Positions 40,553 to 51,299 of a stretch of DNA of 64,000 nt are shown here, one piece after another. The stretch lies in contig NZ_BMPQ01000004.1 in assembly GCF_014647675.1 (NCBI RefSeq), positions 329,732 to 393,731 on the forward strand. The letters run 5' to 3'. The stretch comes from Streptomyces flaveus. GTDB taxonomy: Bacteria; Actinomycetota; Actinomycetes; Streptomycetales; Streptomycetaceae. The notes under the pieces are model-generated. The model was not told the DNA's origin, ran no database searches, and was given only the letters and a program-made list of their open reading frames with translations. How positions within the stretch are numbered: the first letter of the stretch is position 1; the number at the start of each line of letters is the position of its first letter. A program made the position numbers and the translations under genes.

Positions 40553-41151
40553 ACGGCATCGGTGCTTCAAGGCACTTGACCCAGGACGCGCCCCCCGAGG
40601 AACTCCCGGACACGGCGCACGACGCACCCCGGGACACCGGCACAGCGGTGCTTCCCGCGCTGGCCTCCGCCCTCGCCCACGAACTCGTCCGCAGGGCCGA
40701 GGAGGAACAGCGGCTCATGCGGCAGGCGCAGCGCAACCGCACGCCGGGCCTGCGCCGCCGCATCCTCGACTGCCGCAAGGACAACGCCGAGGCGCTCAAG
40801 GCGATCGTCCGCCGGCACGCCTGGCCGACCGCCGACCTGGTGGGCGCGCAGGCGTCGACGGCGGCCCTGATGATCCTGCTGCACGCCCCGGAACTCGACT
40901 TCCAGCTCAGCTGCCGCGACCTGATCGCCCAGGCCACGGCGGACGGCCGCTGCCCCGCCCTGCACCACGCCTACATCGCCGACCACTGCGCCGTCGAACT
41001 GGGCCAGCCGCAGTACTACGGCACGCGCATCGACCCGGCGACGTTCCGCCCGTACCCGACCCGCTGCCCCGACACCCTCGACGAACGCCGCCGCGACGTC
41101 GGTCTGGCCCCGCTGGAAGAACAGATGCGGATGCTGCGTCACGGGGCATGA
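40549..41151 (+). CDS. DUF6624-like protein
   Basis: A 200-residue protein with the streptomycete DUF6624 pattern: DNAEALKAIVRRHAWPTADL, VGAQASTAALMILLHAPELD, HHAYIADHCAVELGQPQYYG and TLDERRRDVGLAPLEEQMRM. Function unknown; the family occurs beside regulatory ATPases. ATG 40549 overlaps the ATPase stop (ATGA), indicating translational coupling and probably joint action. The N-terminal 50 residues are acidic and disordered. It lies 48 bp from the end of the convergent LAL gene. Confidence 0.75.
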   Translation: MNGIGASRHLTQDAPPEELPDTAHDAPRDTGTAVLPALASALAHELVRRAEEEQRLMRQAQRNRTPGLRRRILDCRKDNAEALKAIVRRHAWPTADLVGAQASTAALMILLHAPELDFQLSCRDLIAQATADGRCPALHHAYIADHCAVELGQPQYYGTRIDPATFRPYPTRCPDTLDERRRDVGLAPLEEQMRMLRHGA

Positions 41152-41199
41152 GCCGGGATGGGACGGCGGCCCGTTCCCGCATCGCGACTGTCCCAGCCG

Positions 41200-44181
41200 T
41201 CAGCCGGACGTGATCGTCCCGGGCTCGATCAGGCCTTCGCGGTAGGCGAGAGCCACGGCTTCGGTGCGGCTGGCGGCGCCCAGCTTGGCGAGGATGTTGG
41301 AGACATGGACGCTCGCCGTCTTGCCGCTGATGAACAGTTCCTCGCCGATCTGGCGGTTGGTGCGGCCCCGGGCGAGGAGCCGCAGAACGTCGTTCTCACG
41401 CGAGGTCAGCACCGGGACGCCACCCGCCGCGGGTGAGATGTCCGCGAGACGGGCCCGGCGGACCAGTCGGTCCACGCTGTCGCGCAACGGCACCGCACCG
41501 AGCCGTACGGCCGTGTCGCGCACCTCACGGGCGTGCTCAGCCGCTTCGTCGCGGCGCTCCGCCCTCACCAAGGCCTCCGTCAGGCGGAGTTGGCAGCGAG
41601 CCTGCTCATAGACGTCCCCGTAGCCGAACGCGGTGACGGCCTTCTCGCAGGCTGCGACATCCGGTCCGCTGGTGGCGCGCGCCCATTCCGCCTCCGCGCG
41701 CGCCAGCCATGCCAGTCCCTCGGGGCCCTGCTGGGCGCCGTTCTCGCCCTTGGTGGCGGTGACCCGGGCCAGCTCCACCAGTTCCGTGGCCGTGTCCGTC
41801 CAGCGGAGAGCCCTCACTTCGTCGCCGGTCAGCCGTGACTCCACGGCAGCGTCCGCGACGGCGGACAGGGCGAGGGCCGCGAGCCGTACGGCGACATCGG
41901 GGCGATCCACAACGGATTCGTCGGTCAACGCCTCGAGCGTCGTACGCATCTGCTCGACGGCCGCCTCGGGCTCGCCCCGCAGGGCCGCGGCGTCGGTGAG
42001 CACGATGCCCGCGACGAGGGTGACCATCCAGTCGAACGGTCCGTCGAGGAGGGCGCGGGCCCGCTCGACTGCCGTGTGATCGCCGCGGGCCAGAGCCACG
42101 TACAGCGCGGGACCGATCGCGAACGCGCCTGCCGCGGGCAGCCGTTCGGCATCGGTGGCCGCTGCCTCGACGCATTCGTCCCAGCGGCCCAGGGTGTAGA
42201 GCACCATGGAGTGCAGGTAGCGCATCTCCAGGGGATACGGCGAGGAAAGCAGCCCGGCGTGGTCCGCGCGCTCCAGGCCGTCGGAGAGCCAGTTGAGGCA
42301 CTCGTCCAGGGCGCCGGCCTCGTATGAGCCGATGGCGAGATTGAACAGCGCGCGTATTTCGACGGGGACGTTGCCGGCGCGACGGGCCAGCTCGCGGGCC
42401 TCACGCAGCCGGGCCCGGCCTTCCGGGGTGCTGCGGTTGTGCGCTTCGAGACCGATCAGGGAGATCAGCAGATCGGCCCGGGCGTCGCCCACGTCGAGTT
42501 GCTCGGCGACGCGCAGGGCCTGGTGGGCGACGCGGCGGGCGGTCTCGTCCTCGCCCACGTATCTCGCCGCCATGACGTGGGTGGCCGCGGCCCACACCCA
42601 CGTACGCGACTCAGGCTCCGCGGAGATCATGGCGAGCGCCTCGCTGCTGTAGGTGAATGCCGCCGTCAGGCTGTCGACCCGTATCAGATTGCCCGCGAGG
42701 GTGTACCGGACGCGCGCGGCCAGTTCGGAGTCCGTGTCCGAGCCGACCCGGGCGAGCGCGGCACGGGTGAGCGCGACCGCCCGGTGGGTCTCGCCGGCGT
42801 GCGCGGCCGCGGCCGAGGCACGCAGGGTGAGCGTCACCGTGTCGGGGACGCCGTCCGGCAGAGCGGAACGGGGCACCGCCGACCACAGGTCGAGGACGGC
42901 TTCGAGGTGGCGGAGTTCCTCGGCGGGTGCGCCGATCCGCGCGGCGTGGTCGGCGGCCTCGAGTGAGGCCGCGAGGGCGTCGGCCAGGTCGTGGCTCTCG
43001 CGGGAGTGGTGGGCGCGCTCCGCCGCGCTCTCGGCCTTGTGGCCCCGCCCGGCCAGCAGCCGGGCGAACACGCGGTGCAGCCGCACTCGCTCGCCCGGCA
43101 GCAGATCGGCGTAGACGGCTTCGCGGATGAGGGCGTGCCGGAAGGAGTACGTGTCCTCCTCGCCGGGGACGAGGAGCTGTCGGCCGACGGCCTCGCGCAG
43201 CGCCGACTCCAGCTCCTGCTCGGGCAGACCGACGGCGTCGTGCAGCAGCTCGTGCTCGACGCGGCGCCCGGCGACGGCCGCCGTGCGCAGTACCTGCTGG
43301 GCGGTGTCGGACAGCTGTTCGAAACGGATCAGGAGGACGTCGGCGAGGCCACTGGGCACGGCGGACGCCGGAGTGGATCCGCCGGGCACGGTGTCGGCGG
43401 TGGCGGCGAGCAGTTCCTCCGCGTAGAAGGCGTTGCCCTCGGCGCGCTCGACGATACGGCGGACGGTGGCCTCCGGCAGCGGAGCGGCCCGCTGGGCGCG
43501 TACCAGCCGGGCCACCTCGGCATCGGGCATCGGCCGCAGCTCGAGGCGGTCGACGCCGGGCAGCCGCACCAGCTCGGCCAGCAGAGGGCGCAGAGGGTGG
43601 CGGCGGTGCAGATCGTCGGCCCGGTACGACGCGAAGAGCGCCAGGCGGTGGGCGGGCGCGCCGCCCGCGGGCCGCTGGAGAATGCCCCGGCTGAGCAGGA
43701 AGCGCAGCAGGTCGCGAGAGGACTGATCGGCCCAGTGCAGGTCCTCAAGGACCAGCAGCAGGGCCGTGACCTCGGAGAGGTCGGCCAGCAGAGCGGCCAT
43801 GTCCTCGAACAGCTGCAGGCGGCTGCCCGCGTCGCGTACGGCACCGCCGCCGTCGCCGAGCAGTCGGCCGACCACGGGATGCTCCGCCAGGGTGGCGGAG
43901 AACCGGTCGTCGGCGGCGAGCACGCCGAGGACCTCGGTGAACGGCAGATACGGCAGGCCGACGTCACCGAGGTCGACGCAGTGCCCCCTGAGAACGGTCA
44001 TGCCCGTCTCCACGGCGTGCCCGGCGGCTTCGGCCAGCATGCGCGTCTTGCCCACACCGGCGTCCCCGGCCACCAGCACGGCACGCGCCTCACCCGCCCG
44101 GGCGCGCTCCAATACCCGGGTAAGACGGGCGAGTTCGTCCTCGCGGCCGATGAACGGCGTGGTGAATGCGGTGGTCGGCAC
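41200..44181 (-). CDS. LAL-type LuxR-family regulator (AAA ATPase)
   Basis: A 993-residue LAL regulator. Walker A VLVAGDAGVGKTRMLAEAAG, Walker B LLLVLEDLHWADQSSRD, sensor/winged region to about 420, long TPR-like helical region to about 920, and C-terminal LuxR HTH LTSRENDVLRLLARGRTNRQ then IGEELFISGKTASVHVSNIL. It acts as an ATP-dependent activator of neighbouring operons. Unlike the LAL at 33018 it has no TTA codon that I can see. GTG 44181 with CAGGATGG upstream is preferred; a TTG at 44238 would overlap the GH15 gene. The GH15 gene ends 49 bp upstream on the same strand. Confidence 0.88.
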   Translation of the reverse strand: MPTTAFTTPFIGREDELARLTRVLERARAGEARAVLVAGDAGVGKTRMLAEAAGHAVETGMTVLRGHCVDLGDVGLPYLPFTEVLGVLAADDRFSATLAEHPVVGRLLGDGGGAVRDAGSRLQLFEDMAALLADLSEVTALLLVLEDLHWADQSSRDLLRFLLSRGILQRPAGGAPAHRLALFASYRADDLHRRHPLRPLLAELVRLPGVDRLELRPMPDAEVARLVRAQRAAPLPEATVRRIVERAEGNAFYAEELLAATADTVPGGSTPASAVPSGLADVLLIRFEQLSDTAQQVLRTAAVAGRRVEHELLHDAVGLPEQELESALREAVGRQLLVPGEEDTYSFRHALIREAVYADLLPGERVRLHRVFARLLAGRGHKAESAAERAHHSRESHDLADALAASLEAADHAARIGAPAEELRHLEAVLDLWSAVPRSALPDGVPDTVTLTLRASAAAAHAGETHRAVALTRAALARVGSDTDSELAARVRYTLAGNLIRVDSLTAAFTYSSEALAMISAEPESRTWVWAAATHVMAARYVGEDETARRVAHQALRVAEQLDVGDARADLLISLIGLEAHNRSTPEGRARLREARELARRAGNVPVEIRALFNLAIGSYEAGALDECLNWLSDGLERADHAGLLSSPYPLEMRYLHSMVLYTLGRWDECVEAAATDAERLPAAGAFAIGPALYVALARGDHTAVERARALLDGPFDWMVTLVAGIVLTDAAALRGEPEAAVEQMRTTLEALTDESVVDRPDVAVRLAALALSAVADAAVESRLTGDEVRALRWTDTATELVELARVTATKGENGAQQGPEGLAWLARAEAEWARATSGPDVAACEKAVTAFGYGDVYEQARCQLRLTEALVRAERRDEAAEHAREVRDTAVRLGAVPLRDSVDRLVRRARLADISPAAGGVPVLTSRENDVLRLLARGRTNRQIGEELFISGKTASVHVSNILAKLGAASRTEAVALAYREGLIEPGTITSG

Positions 44182-44230
44182 GGAACCATCCTGGCACGCA
44201 CCACTGACAGGAAGACCGCCCGCCAACTGC

Positions 44231-46084
<1,854 letters not shown>

Positions 46085-46151
46085 CGCTGCGGTCTTCCTC
46101 CACTTTTCTACTGGACTGACCGGAGCCGGCCCCACAGCACGCTGGGCCGCG

Positions 46152-46502
46152 TCAGCTCAGCGTGTCCGCCCAGTTCGCCGGAACCCGGCCCGCCGGCCCG
46201 GGCGTTGGCTGGTCCGGAGGGCGGCTGACCGGGGGAGCGAGTTCGGGGCCGGACTCGTACAGCTCGGAAGTCTCGTAGTTCCAGAACCAGCTCTCACCCG
46301 GTTCGAAACTGCGGACGATGGGATGGCCCGCACTCCGGTAGTGGGCCGTGGCGTGCTTCGCGGGGGAGCTGTCGCAGCAGCCGATGTGGCCGCACTGGGC
46401 GCACCGCCGCAGATGGAGCCACCAGCCGCCGACCTCACCGCACTCGACGCATCCGGTGCCGCTCGGCGGAACGCCTGGGTCGATTCCGGCCGGTGTGGTC
46501 AT
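46152..46502 (-). CDS. UBP-type zinc finger protein
   Basis: A 116-residue protein consisting of one ZnF-UBP domain: CVECGEVGGWWLHLRRCAQC, GHIGCCDSSPAKHATAHYRS, GHPIVRSFEPGESWFWNYET. The Cys and His ligands are complete. In eukaryotes this finger binds the free C-terminal Gly-Gly of ubiquitin; bacterial versions have no proven ligand, though Pup also ends in Gly-Gly plus Gln/Glu. It overlaps the histidine kinase gene by four bases (ATGA), so it is coupled to the redox two-component operon. A disordered Pro-rich tail follows. Confidence 0.88.
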   Translation of the reverse strand: MTTPAGIDPGVPPSGTGCVECGEVGGWWLHLRRCAQCGHIGCCDSSPAKHATAHYRSAGHPIVRSFEPGESWFWNYETSELYESGPELAPPVSRPPDQPTPGPAGRVPANWADTLS

Positions 46503-47998
46503 GACGCCTCCTGAGGGTTGTCGAAATCCGCGGCCGAGGCCTCGGAATCCACGGCAGGGGTCTCGGGATCCGGGGCCGTGAGCGGGAGGAAGACCCGGAA
46601 GCGGGTGTCGCCGGGCACGGAGTGCACCTCCAGATGCCCGTGGTGCTTGTTCACCACGATGCGCCAGGAGATGTCCAGACCCAGACCGGTGCCCTTACCC
46701 ACAGGCTTCGTCGTGAAGAACGGATCGAAGATACGGCCGCGGATCTCCTCCGGCACCCCGGGCCCCGTATCGCGGAACTCGACGAGCAGCTGCTCCCGCT
46801 CGAGGGCCGTCCGCACGGTCAATGTGCCCTCGCCGTCCGCGCTGTTCATCGCGGAGACCGCGTTGTCGATGATGTTCGTCCACACCTGGTTGAGCTCACC
46901 GGGGTACGTGGGAATCCTCGGCAGCGTACGGTCGTACTCCTTGACGACCTTGATGCCTGAGCCGATCTTCCCGGACAGCATCAGCAGCGTGCTGTCGAGG
47001 AGTTCGTGCACATCGCAGACCTGGTACGGCGCCCGGTCGAGCTGGGAGTACTGCTTGGCCGCGTTCACGAGATTCGAGACACGGGTCGTGGAGTCCTCGA
47101 TCTCGCGCATGAGGAGCTCGGTCTCGACGGTGTAGTTGAGCCAGCCCACGGCCCCCGGCAGCATCTGAGGGTCCACGGCTGCCGCGACCCGCTCCAGCCA
47201 GTCGGTGTCGAGCCCGGCCTGTACGAACGTCGGGGCGATCTGCCAGCCGCCCTCGATGCCGTGATCGTCGAGCCAGTCGGAGAGCGCGTCCTCGCGGTCG
47301 GAGGCTTCGAGGGGGCTCAGGGAGGGTGCCTTGGCGACCCGTTCGGCCGTGCTCTCCTGGATGTCTATCAGCGTCTTCAACGCCTCACGGTGGTACGGAC
47401 CCGCGGCGATGACACCGAGCTTGTGCCGCATGTGCGCGACCCGGTCCCGCAGCGAAGAGGTGGCCCGCACCGCGGCCGCCGCCGGATTGTTGAGCTCATG
47501 CGTCAGCCCCGCGGACAGCGAGCCGAGCGCCAGCAGCCGCTCGCGCTGGTTGATCGTCCGCTGGGTGTTCTGGCTGCCGAAGAACATCCCTTCCAGCAGA
47601 TGTACGGCCATGGGGAACCAGTCCCACAGGACCGCGGCGAACGTCTCGGCGGGCAGGACGAAGAACCGCGAAGGCTCGGTGACCCGCACCGAACCCTTGT
47701 AGCGCGCCTGATCCGATGCGGCGAGATAGGCCTGCATGGCACCCGCGTACACCCCGCGCTGGGAGGTGCGGCTGATCTCCACGTCGTCGGCGCCGACCCG
47801 GCGCGACATCACCAGCGTGCCCTCGAGGAGTACGAAGAAGCAGGTGGCCGGCTCGCCCTCCTGGTACACATAGCCGGGCTCGAACTTCTCCACCCGGCCC
47901 TCGCGGCACAGCCGCGCCAGCTGATCCGCGTCCAGCTTCTCGAACAGGAAAAGCGTGCCGAGCTCCGCCGCATCGCACGGCATCGGCTGCCCGCTCAC
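46499..47998 (-). CDS. Histidine kinase with N-terminal cyclic-nucleotide-binding domain
   Basis: A 499-residue soluble kinase. cNMP-binding (CAP-ED) domain about 15-130: FLFEKLDADQLARLCREGRV, EGEPATCFFVLLEGTLVMSR. H-box LSAGLTHELNNPAAAAVRAT with phospho-acceptor His167. HATPase about 375-485: PGELNQVWTNIIDNAVSAMN, EFRDTGPGVPEEIRGRIFDP, PVGKGTGLGLDISWRI. GTG 47998 overlaps the upstream REC-oxidoreductase stop (GTGA). The family is established as part of this actinobacterial operon. The signal could be a cyclic nucleotide or a redox state passed from the upstream flavoprotein (inference). Confidence 0.88.
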   Translation of the reverse strand: MSGQPMPCDAAELGTLFLFEKLDADQLARLCREGRVEKFEPGYVYQEGEPATCFFVLLEGTLVMSRRVGADDVEISRTSQRGVYAGAMQAYLAASDQARYKGSVRVTEPSRFFVLPAETFAAVLWDWFPMAVHLLEGMFFGSQNTQRTINQRERLLALGSLSAGLTHELNNPAAAAVRATSSLRDRVAHMRHKLGVIAAGPYHREALKTLIDIQESTAERVAKAPSLSPLEASDREDALSDWLDDHGIEGGWQIAPTFVQAGLDTDWLERVAAAVDPQMLPGAVGWLNYTVETELLMREIEDSTTRVSNLVNAAKQYSQLDRAPYQVCDVHELLDSTLLMLSGKIGSGIKVVKEYDRTLPRIPTYPGELNQVWTNIIDNAVSAMNSADGEGTLTVRTALEREQLLVEFRDTGPGVPEEIRGRIFDPFFTTKPVGKGTGLGLDISWRIVVNKHHGHLEVHSVPGDTRFRVFLPLTAPDPETPAVDSEASAADFDNPQEAS

Positions 47999-49671
47999 GA
48001 CTGCTCCAGATACCGGTGTACGAGCATCACGGCCATGGCTCCCTCTCCGACGGCGGAGGCGACACGCTTGGCGGACTCGGCGCGGGCGTCGCCCGCCACG
48101 AACACCCCGGGCACATTGGTCTCCAGGTGGTACGGCGGCCGGTCCAGCTCCCAGTCCGGTGGCGGCTGCCCGTCGGCGGTCAGGTCGGGTCCGGCGATGA
48201 TGAATCCGCGCTTGTCCCTGAGCACCGTGCCGTCCAGCCAGTCGGTCAGCGGGGCCGCGCCGATGAAGACGAACATCCATTGTGCGTCGACGAGTTCGGT
48301 GTGGCCGCTCTCGATGTCGCGCAGGGTGAGCTGCTCCAGGTGGTCGGAGCCGTGCGTCGCCTCGACGACCGTCCCCGTACGCACCGAGATGTTGGGCGCG
48401 TCCATGATCTGCTCGATCAGGTAGTGCGACATCGACGCGGAGAGGGAGGAGCCGCGCACCAGGAGGGTGACCGATTTGGCGCCCCTGGCCAGATACATCG
48501 CGGCCTGCCCGGCGGAGTTCGCGCCGCCGACGATGTACACGTCGTGCCCCTGGCAGCCGGCCGCCTCGGTCAGCGCCGAGCCGTAGAACACCCCGCGCCC
48601 GGTCAGGTCGTCCGCGCCGGGTGCCTCCAGCTGCCGGTACGACACGCCGGTCGCCAGGATCACACTGTGCGCGGCGATCGCGGAGCCGTCCGAGAACCGC
48701 ACGGTGCGCGCCGCGCCATTGACCTCGAGACCTGTCACCTCACGAGCGGTCAGAATCTCCGCGCCGAACTTCGCCGCCTGACGCCGGGCCCGGTCGGTGA
48801 GCTGGCCCCCGGAGACGCCGTCCGGGAAGCCGAGGTAGTTCTCGATCCGTGAGCTCTGGCCCGCCTGCCCACCCGTGGCGGAGCGCTCGACGAGCACGGT
48901 CCGCAGTCCCTCCGAAGCGCCGTAGACGGCGGCGCCGAGCCCCGCGGGGCCGCCGCCGATGACGACGAGGTCGTAGAAGTCCTCCGCCGGTGTCGTGGCC
49001 AGACCCACCTGGGCGGCCAGCTCCGGATCCTCGGGCTCGACGAGCGCCGTCCCGTCGGCGGTGATCACGAGCGGCAGCCGCTGCCCGTCCGCCCCCGCGC
49101 AGGCCAGCAGCCGCCGGCCTTCGGGCTCGTCCGACGAGTACCAGCGGTACGGCACCTGGTTGCGGGCCAGGAACTCCCGTACGTCCGACGACCGCGCCGA
49201 CCAGCGGTGCCCGACCACCTTCGCGATCGGAACCGCCCGGTGATCGGTGGCCCGCCAGGCCTCCAGCAGGTCGTCCAGGACGGGATAGAGCTTCTCCTCC
49301 GGCGGATCCCAGGGCTTGAGGAGATAGTGGTCGAGGTCGACGACGTTGATCGCGTCGATGGCCGCGTTCGTGTCCGCGTACGCGGTCAGCAGCACCCGGC
49401 GCGCGCCCGGGTGCACGTCCAGCGCCTGCTCCAGGAACTCGATCCCGTTCATCTGCGGCATGCGGTAGTCCGCGAGGATCACCGCCACGAGATCACCGCG
49501 CAGCTTCAGCTCACGCAGTGCGTCCAGAGCACTCTCGCCGGACTCCGCGCGCACGATCCGGTACGACTCGCCGTAACGACGCCGCAGGTCGCGGGCCACC
49601 GCACGCGAGACCCCCGGGTCGTCGTCCACGGTCAGGATGACGGTCCGGCTTGCGTCGGTGCCCTGTGCCAT
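47995..49671 (-). CDS. Response regulator fused to thioredoxin reductase-like flavoprotein
   Basis: A 558-residue fusion. REC domain about 10-130 with phospho-acceptor Asp68 (VILADYRMPQMNG) and the Lys of YLLKPWDPP. A linker with a glutaredoxin-like fold lacking CxxC (about 145-225) follows. The C-terminal thioredoxin reductase-like domain (about 233-558) has FAD site LVVIGGGPAGLGAAVYGASE and NADPH site DVYIVGGANSAGQAAMYLAR. The redox CxxC of true reductases is reduced to one Cys (Cys373 in EAAGCQG; first Cys replaced by Ala), so it cannot reduce thioredoxin in the usual way. It heads the operon with the cNMP kinase and UBP finger. Confidence 0.9.
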   Translation of the reverse strand: MAQGTDASRTVILTVDDDPGVSRAVARDLRRRYGESYRIVRAESGESALDALRELKLRGDLVAVILADYRMPQMNGIEFLEQALDVHPGARRVLLTAYADTNAAIDAINVVDLDHYLLKPWDPPEEKLYPVLDDLLEAWRATDHRAVPIAKVVGHRWSARSSDVREFLARNQVPYRWYSSDEPEGRRLLACAGADGQRLPLVITADGTALVEPEDPELAAQVGLATTPAEDFYDLVVIGGGPAGLGAAVYGASEGLRTVLVERSATGGQAGQSSRIENYLGFPDGVSGGQLTDRARRQAAKFGAEILTAREVTGLEVNGAARTVRFSDGSAIAAHSVILATGVSYRQLEAPGADDLTGRGVFYGSALTEAAGCQGHDVYIVGGANSAGQAAMYLARGAKSVTLLVRGSSLSASMSHYLIEQIMDAPNISVRTGTVVEATHGSDHLEQLTLRDIESGHTELVDAQWMFVFIGAAPLTDWLDGTVLRDKRGFIIAGPDLTADGQPPPDWELDRPPYHLETNVPGVFVAGDARAESAKRVASAVGEGAMAVMLVHRYLEQS

Positions 49672-49808
49672 ACGTCTCCCACCCCGAGCGGTCTGCGTCC
49701 TGGCGCGGCCTCACCGCAGGACCGGCCGACGCATGCCCATCGTATGTTCGACCGGCCTGTTTCGCGCAGGAATCGGGGTGTACTGGCCCGCTCCGGACTC
49801 ACGCCATG

Positions 49809-49845
49809 AACGGGCTCCGTCACCGGCGCGGCGACGGAGCCCGTT
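49809..49845. terminator. Intrinsic-type hairpin downstream of the streptogrisin-like gene
   Basis: AACGGGCTCCGTC (49809-49821) pairs perfectly over 13 bp with GACGGAGCCCGTT (49833-49845), 11-base loop, 35 bp beyond the protease stop (leftward transcription). It separates that gene from the REC-oxidoreductase promoter. Confidence 0.78.
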
Positions 49846-49879
49846 GACAGTGGTGCGCTGGATCAGGACGTGCGCGCGA

Positions 49880-51061
49880 TCAGGCCGTGTGCAGGGTGAG
49901 GCCGTAACGGTTGAGGATCTCGTTCACCGGCTGGTACCAGGTCCGGCCGCCGCTGGTGCAGTTGCCCGAACCGCCGGAGGTGACCCCCTGGGCCTGGTCG
50001 CCGCTGATGTACGAGCCGCCGGAGTCGCCCGGTTCGGCGCAGACGCTGGTCCTGGTCATCTGGTGGACCGCACCCTGGCTGTAGTTGACGGTTTCGTTCT
50101 TGCCGAGCACGGTGCCGCAGTGCCAGTGCGTGGTCGACCCCGACCGGCAGATGGAGGCGCCGACGGGTGCCTCGGCGGAGCCGCGGACGAGTTGGTCGGG
50201 GACGGTGCCCCAGCCGAGCACGACGGGCACCGTCCACCAGCCGCTGCCGACGTTGACCCAGGCGTAGTCGTTCTCCGGGAACGACGACCCCTGGAAGTTG
50301 CCTATGTGCGACCGGTCCCAGCCGCTGACGCTAGCTCCAGCCTGGCCGCAGTGCCCGGCGGTGACGAAACCGCCGTGCACCGAAAAGCCTATGGAGCAGC
50401 GGACGTTGCCGGTGTAGTAGGGGTCGCCGCCGACCGTACCGGCGGCGAAGGTCTCTGGCGCCTCGGCGGTCTCTTCGACGGTGACGGGACCTGCGGCGCG
50501 GGCCCGCTCGACGAACTTCTGGACATCGTTGTCAGCGCGCTGTGCGCCGACAACGCTCACGACGACCGCGCTGGTCCTGGGATCGACATGCCAGCCGCTG
50601 ACGCCGTCCGGCGCGGGCAGCTTGTCGATACGTGCCTTGACCGCGTCGAGCTGTCGGGCGCTGTGCTTGACGGTGACGGTACGGACGTTCGCGCCGCTCT
50701 CTCGTACGGCGTCGACGGTGGCGTCGGGGGCGGCGGCCGTCACAGCGACGGTCAACTTGCCGCTCTCGGCGTCGAACCAGGAGCCTCCGTATGCCGCTCC
50801 GGCGATCCGCCGTGCCTTCGTTTCGACTGCTGCCGCCGCCTTCTCGTCGGCCAGTCGCGCCTCGGCCTGGGACCTGGTCAGCCCCAGGTCACGTTGCATG
50901 GCGGCGAGGAGGGCGGGGGAGGCCGGGGTTTCGGAGGAGCGGACGGATCGAGAGGTGTCGGTGGCATCGGTGGCGGAAGCGGGCAGAGTGCCCGCGCCGA
51001 CCCAGGTGCCGAGCAGGAGGAGTGTGGCCAGGCCGGTACGCATGGCTGTGGTGCGTCTCAA
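49880..51061 (-). CDS. Secreted streptogrisin-like S1 protease
   Basis: A 393-residue secreted protease precursor: signal peptide to about residue 30 (cut near ASA), pro-region about 40-205 with alpha-lytic protease propeptide features (LLAAMQRDLGLTRSQAEARL, AVVVSVVGAQRADNDVQKF), and mature domain about 210-393. Catalytic residues: His in FVTAGHCGQAG, Asp in FPENDYAWVNV, Ser in CAEPGDSGGSYI. Six mature cysteines are consistent with streptogrisins. The start is uncertain: TTG 51061 with GAAGGG upstream is plausible, with ATG 51043 as alternative. It probably supplies peptides for the oligopeptide importer encoded next to it. Confidence 0.87.
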   Translation of the reverse strand: MRRTTAMRTGLATLLLLGTWVGAGTLPASATDATDTSRSVRSSETPASPALLAAMQRDLGLTRSQAEARLADEKAAAAVETKARRIAGAAYGGSWFDAESGKLTVAVTAAAPDATVDAVRESGANVRTVTVKHSARQLDAVKARIDKLPAPDGVSGWHVDPRTSAVVVSVVGAQRADNDVQKFVERARAAGPVTVEETAEAPETFAAGTVGGDPYYTGNVRCSIGFSVHGGFVTAGHCGQAGASVSGWDRSHIGNFQGSSFPENDYAWVNVGSGWWTVPVVLGWGTVPDQLVRGSAEAPVGASICRSGSTTHWHCGTVLGKNETVNYSQGAVHQMTRTSVCAEPGDSGGSYISGDQAQGVTSGGSGNCTSGGRTWYQPVNEILNRYGLTLHTA

Positions 51062-51299
51062 GGCAGTAGCCCTTCGTTGTTCCAGCAAGGTGGGGGTGGA
51101 ACAGCAGAACGGTGAGAGCGCTCTCGGTGCGTGCCGGGGCAGAGCCTAACCGGTGATCATGGGCAGGTCCATACCAATGACGTGATGAGTGAACGAGTGG
51201 GCGTCCGGGGCGAGTTGGCGGCCCTGCCAGTCGGCCGCACCGGCCTTCAGCGGGCCGGACTCCGGACCGGTCCTCGGCGGACCGGACCGGCATCCCGTC

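Noticed and set aside
51256..51290. Terminator for the peptide importer operon
   Set aside because: CCGGTCC-TCGGC-GGACCGG gives only a 7-bp stem and sits in generally palindromic CCGG-rich DNA; too weak to list as a terminator.
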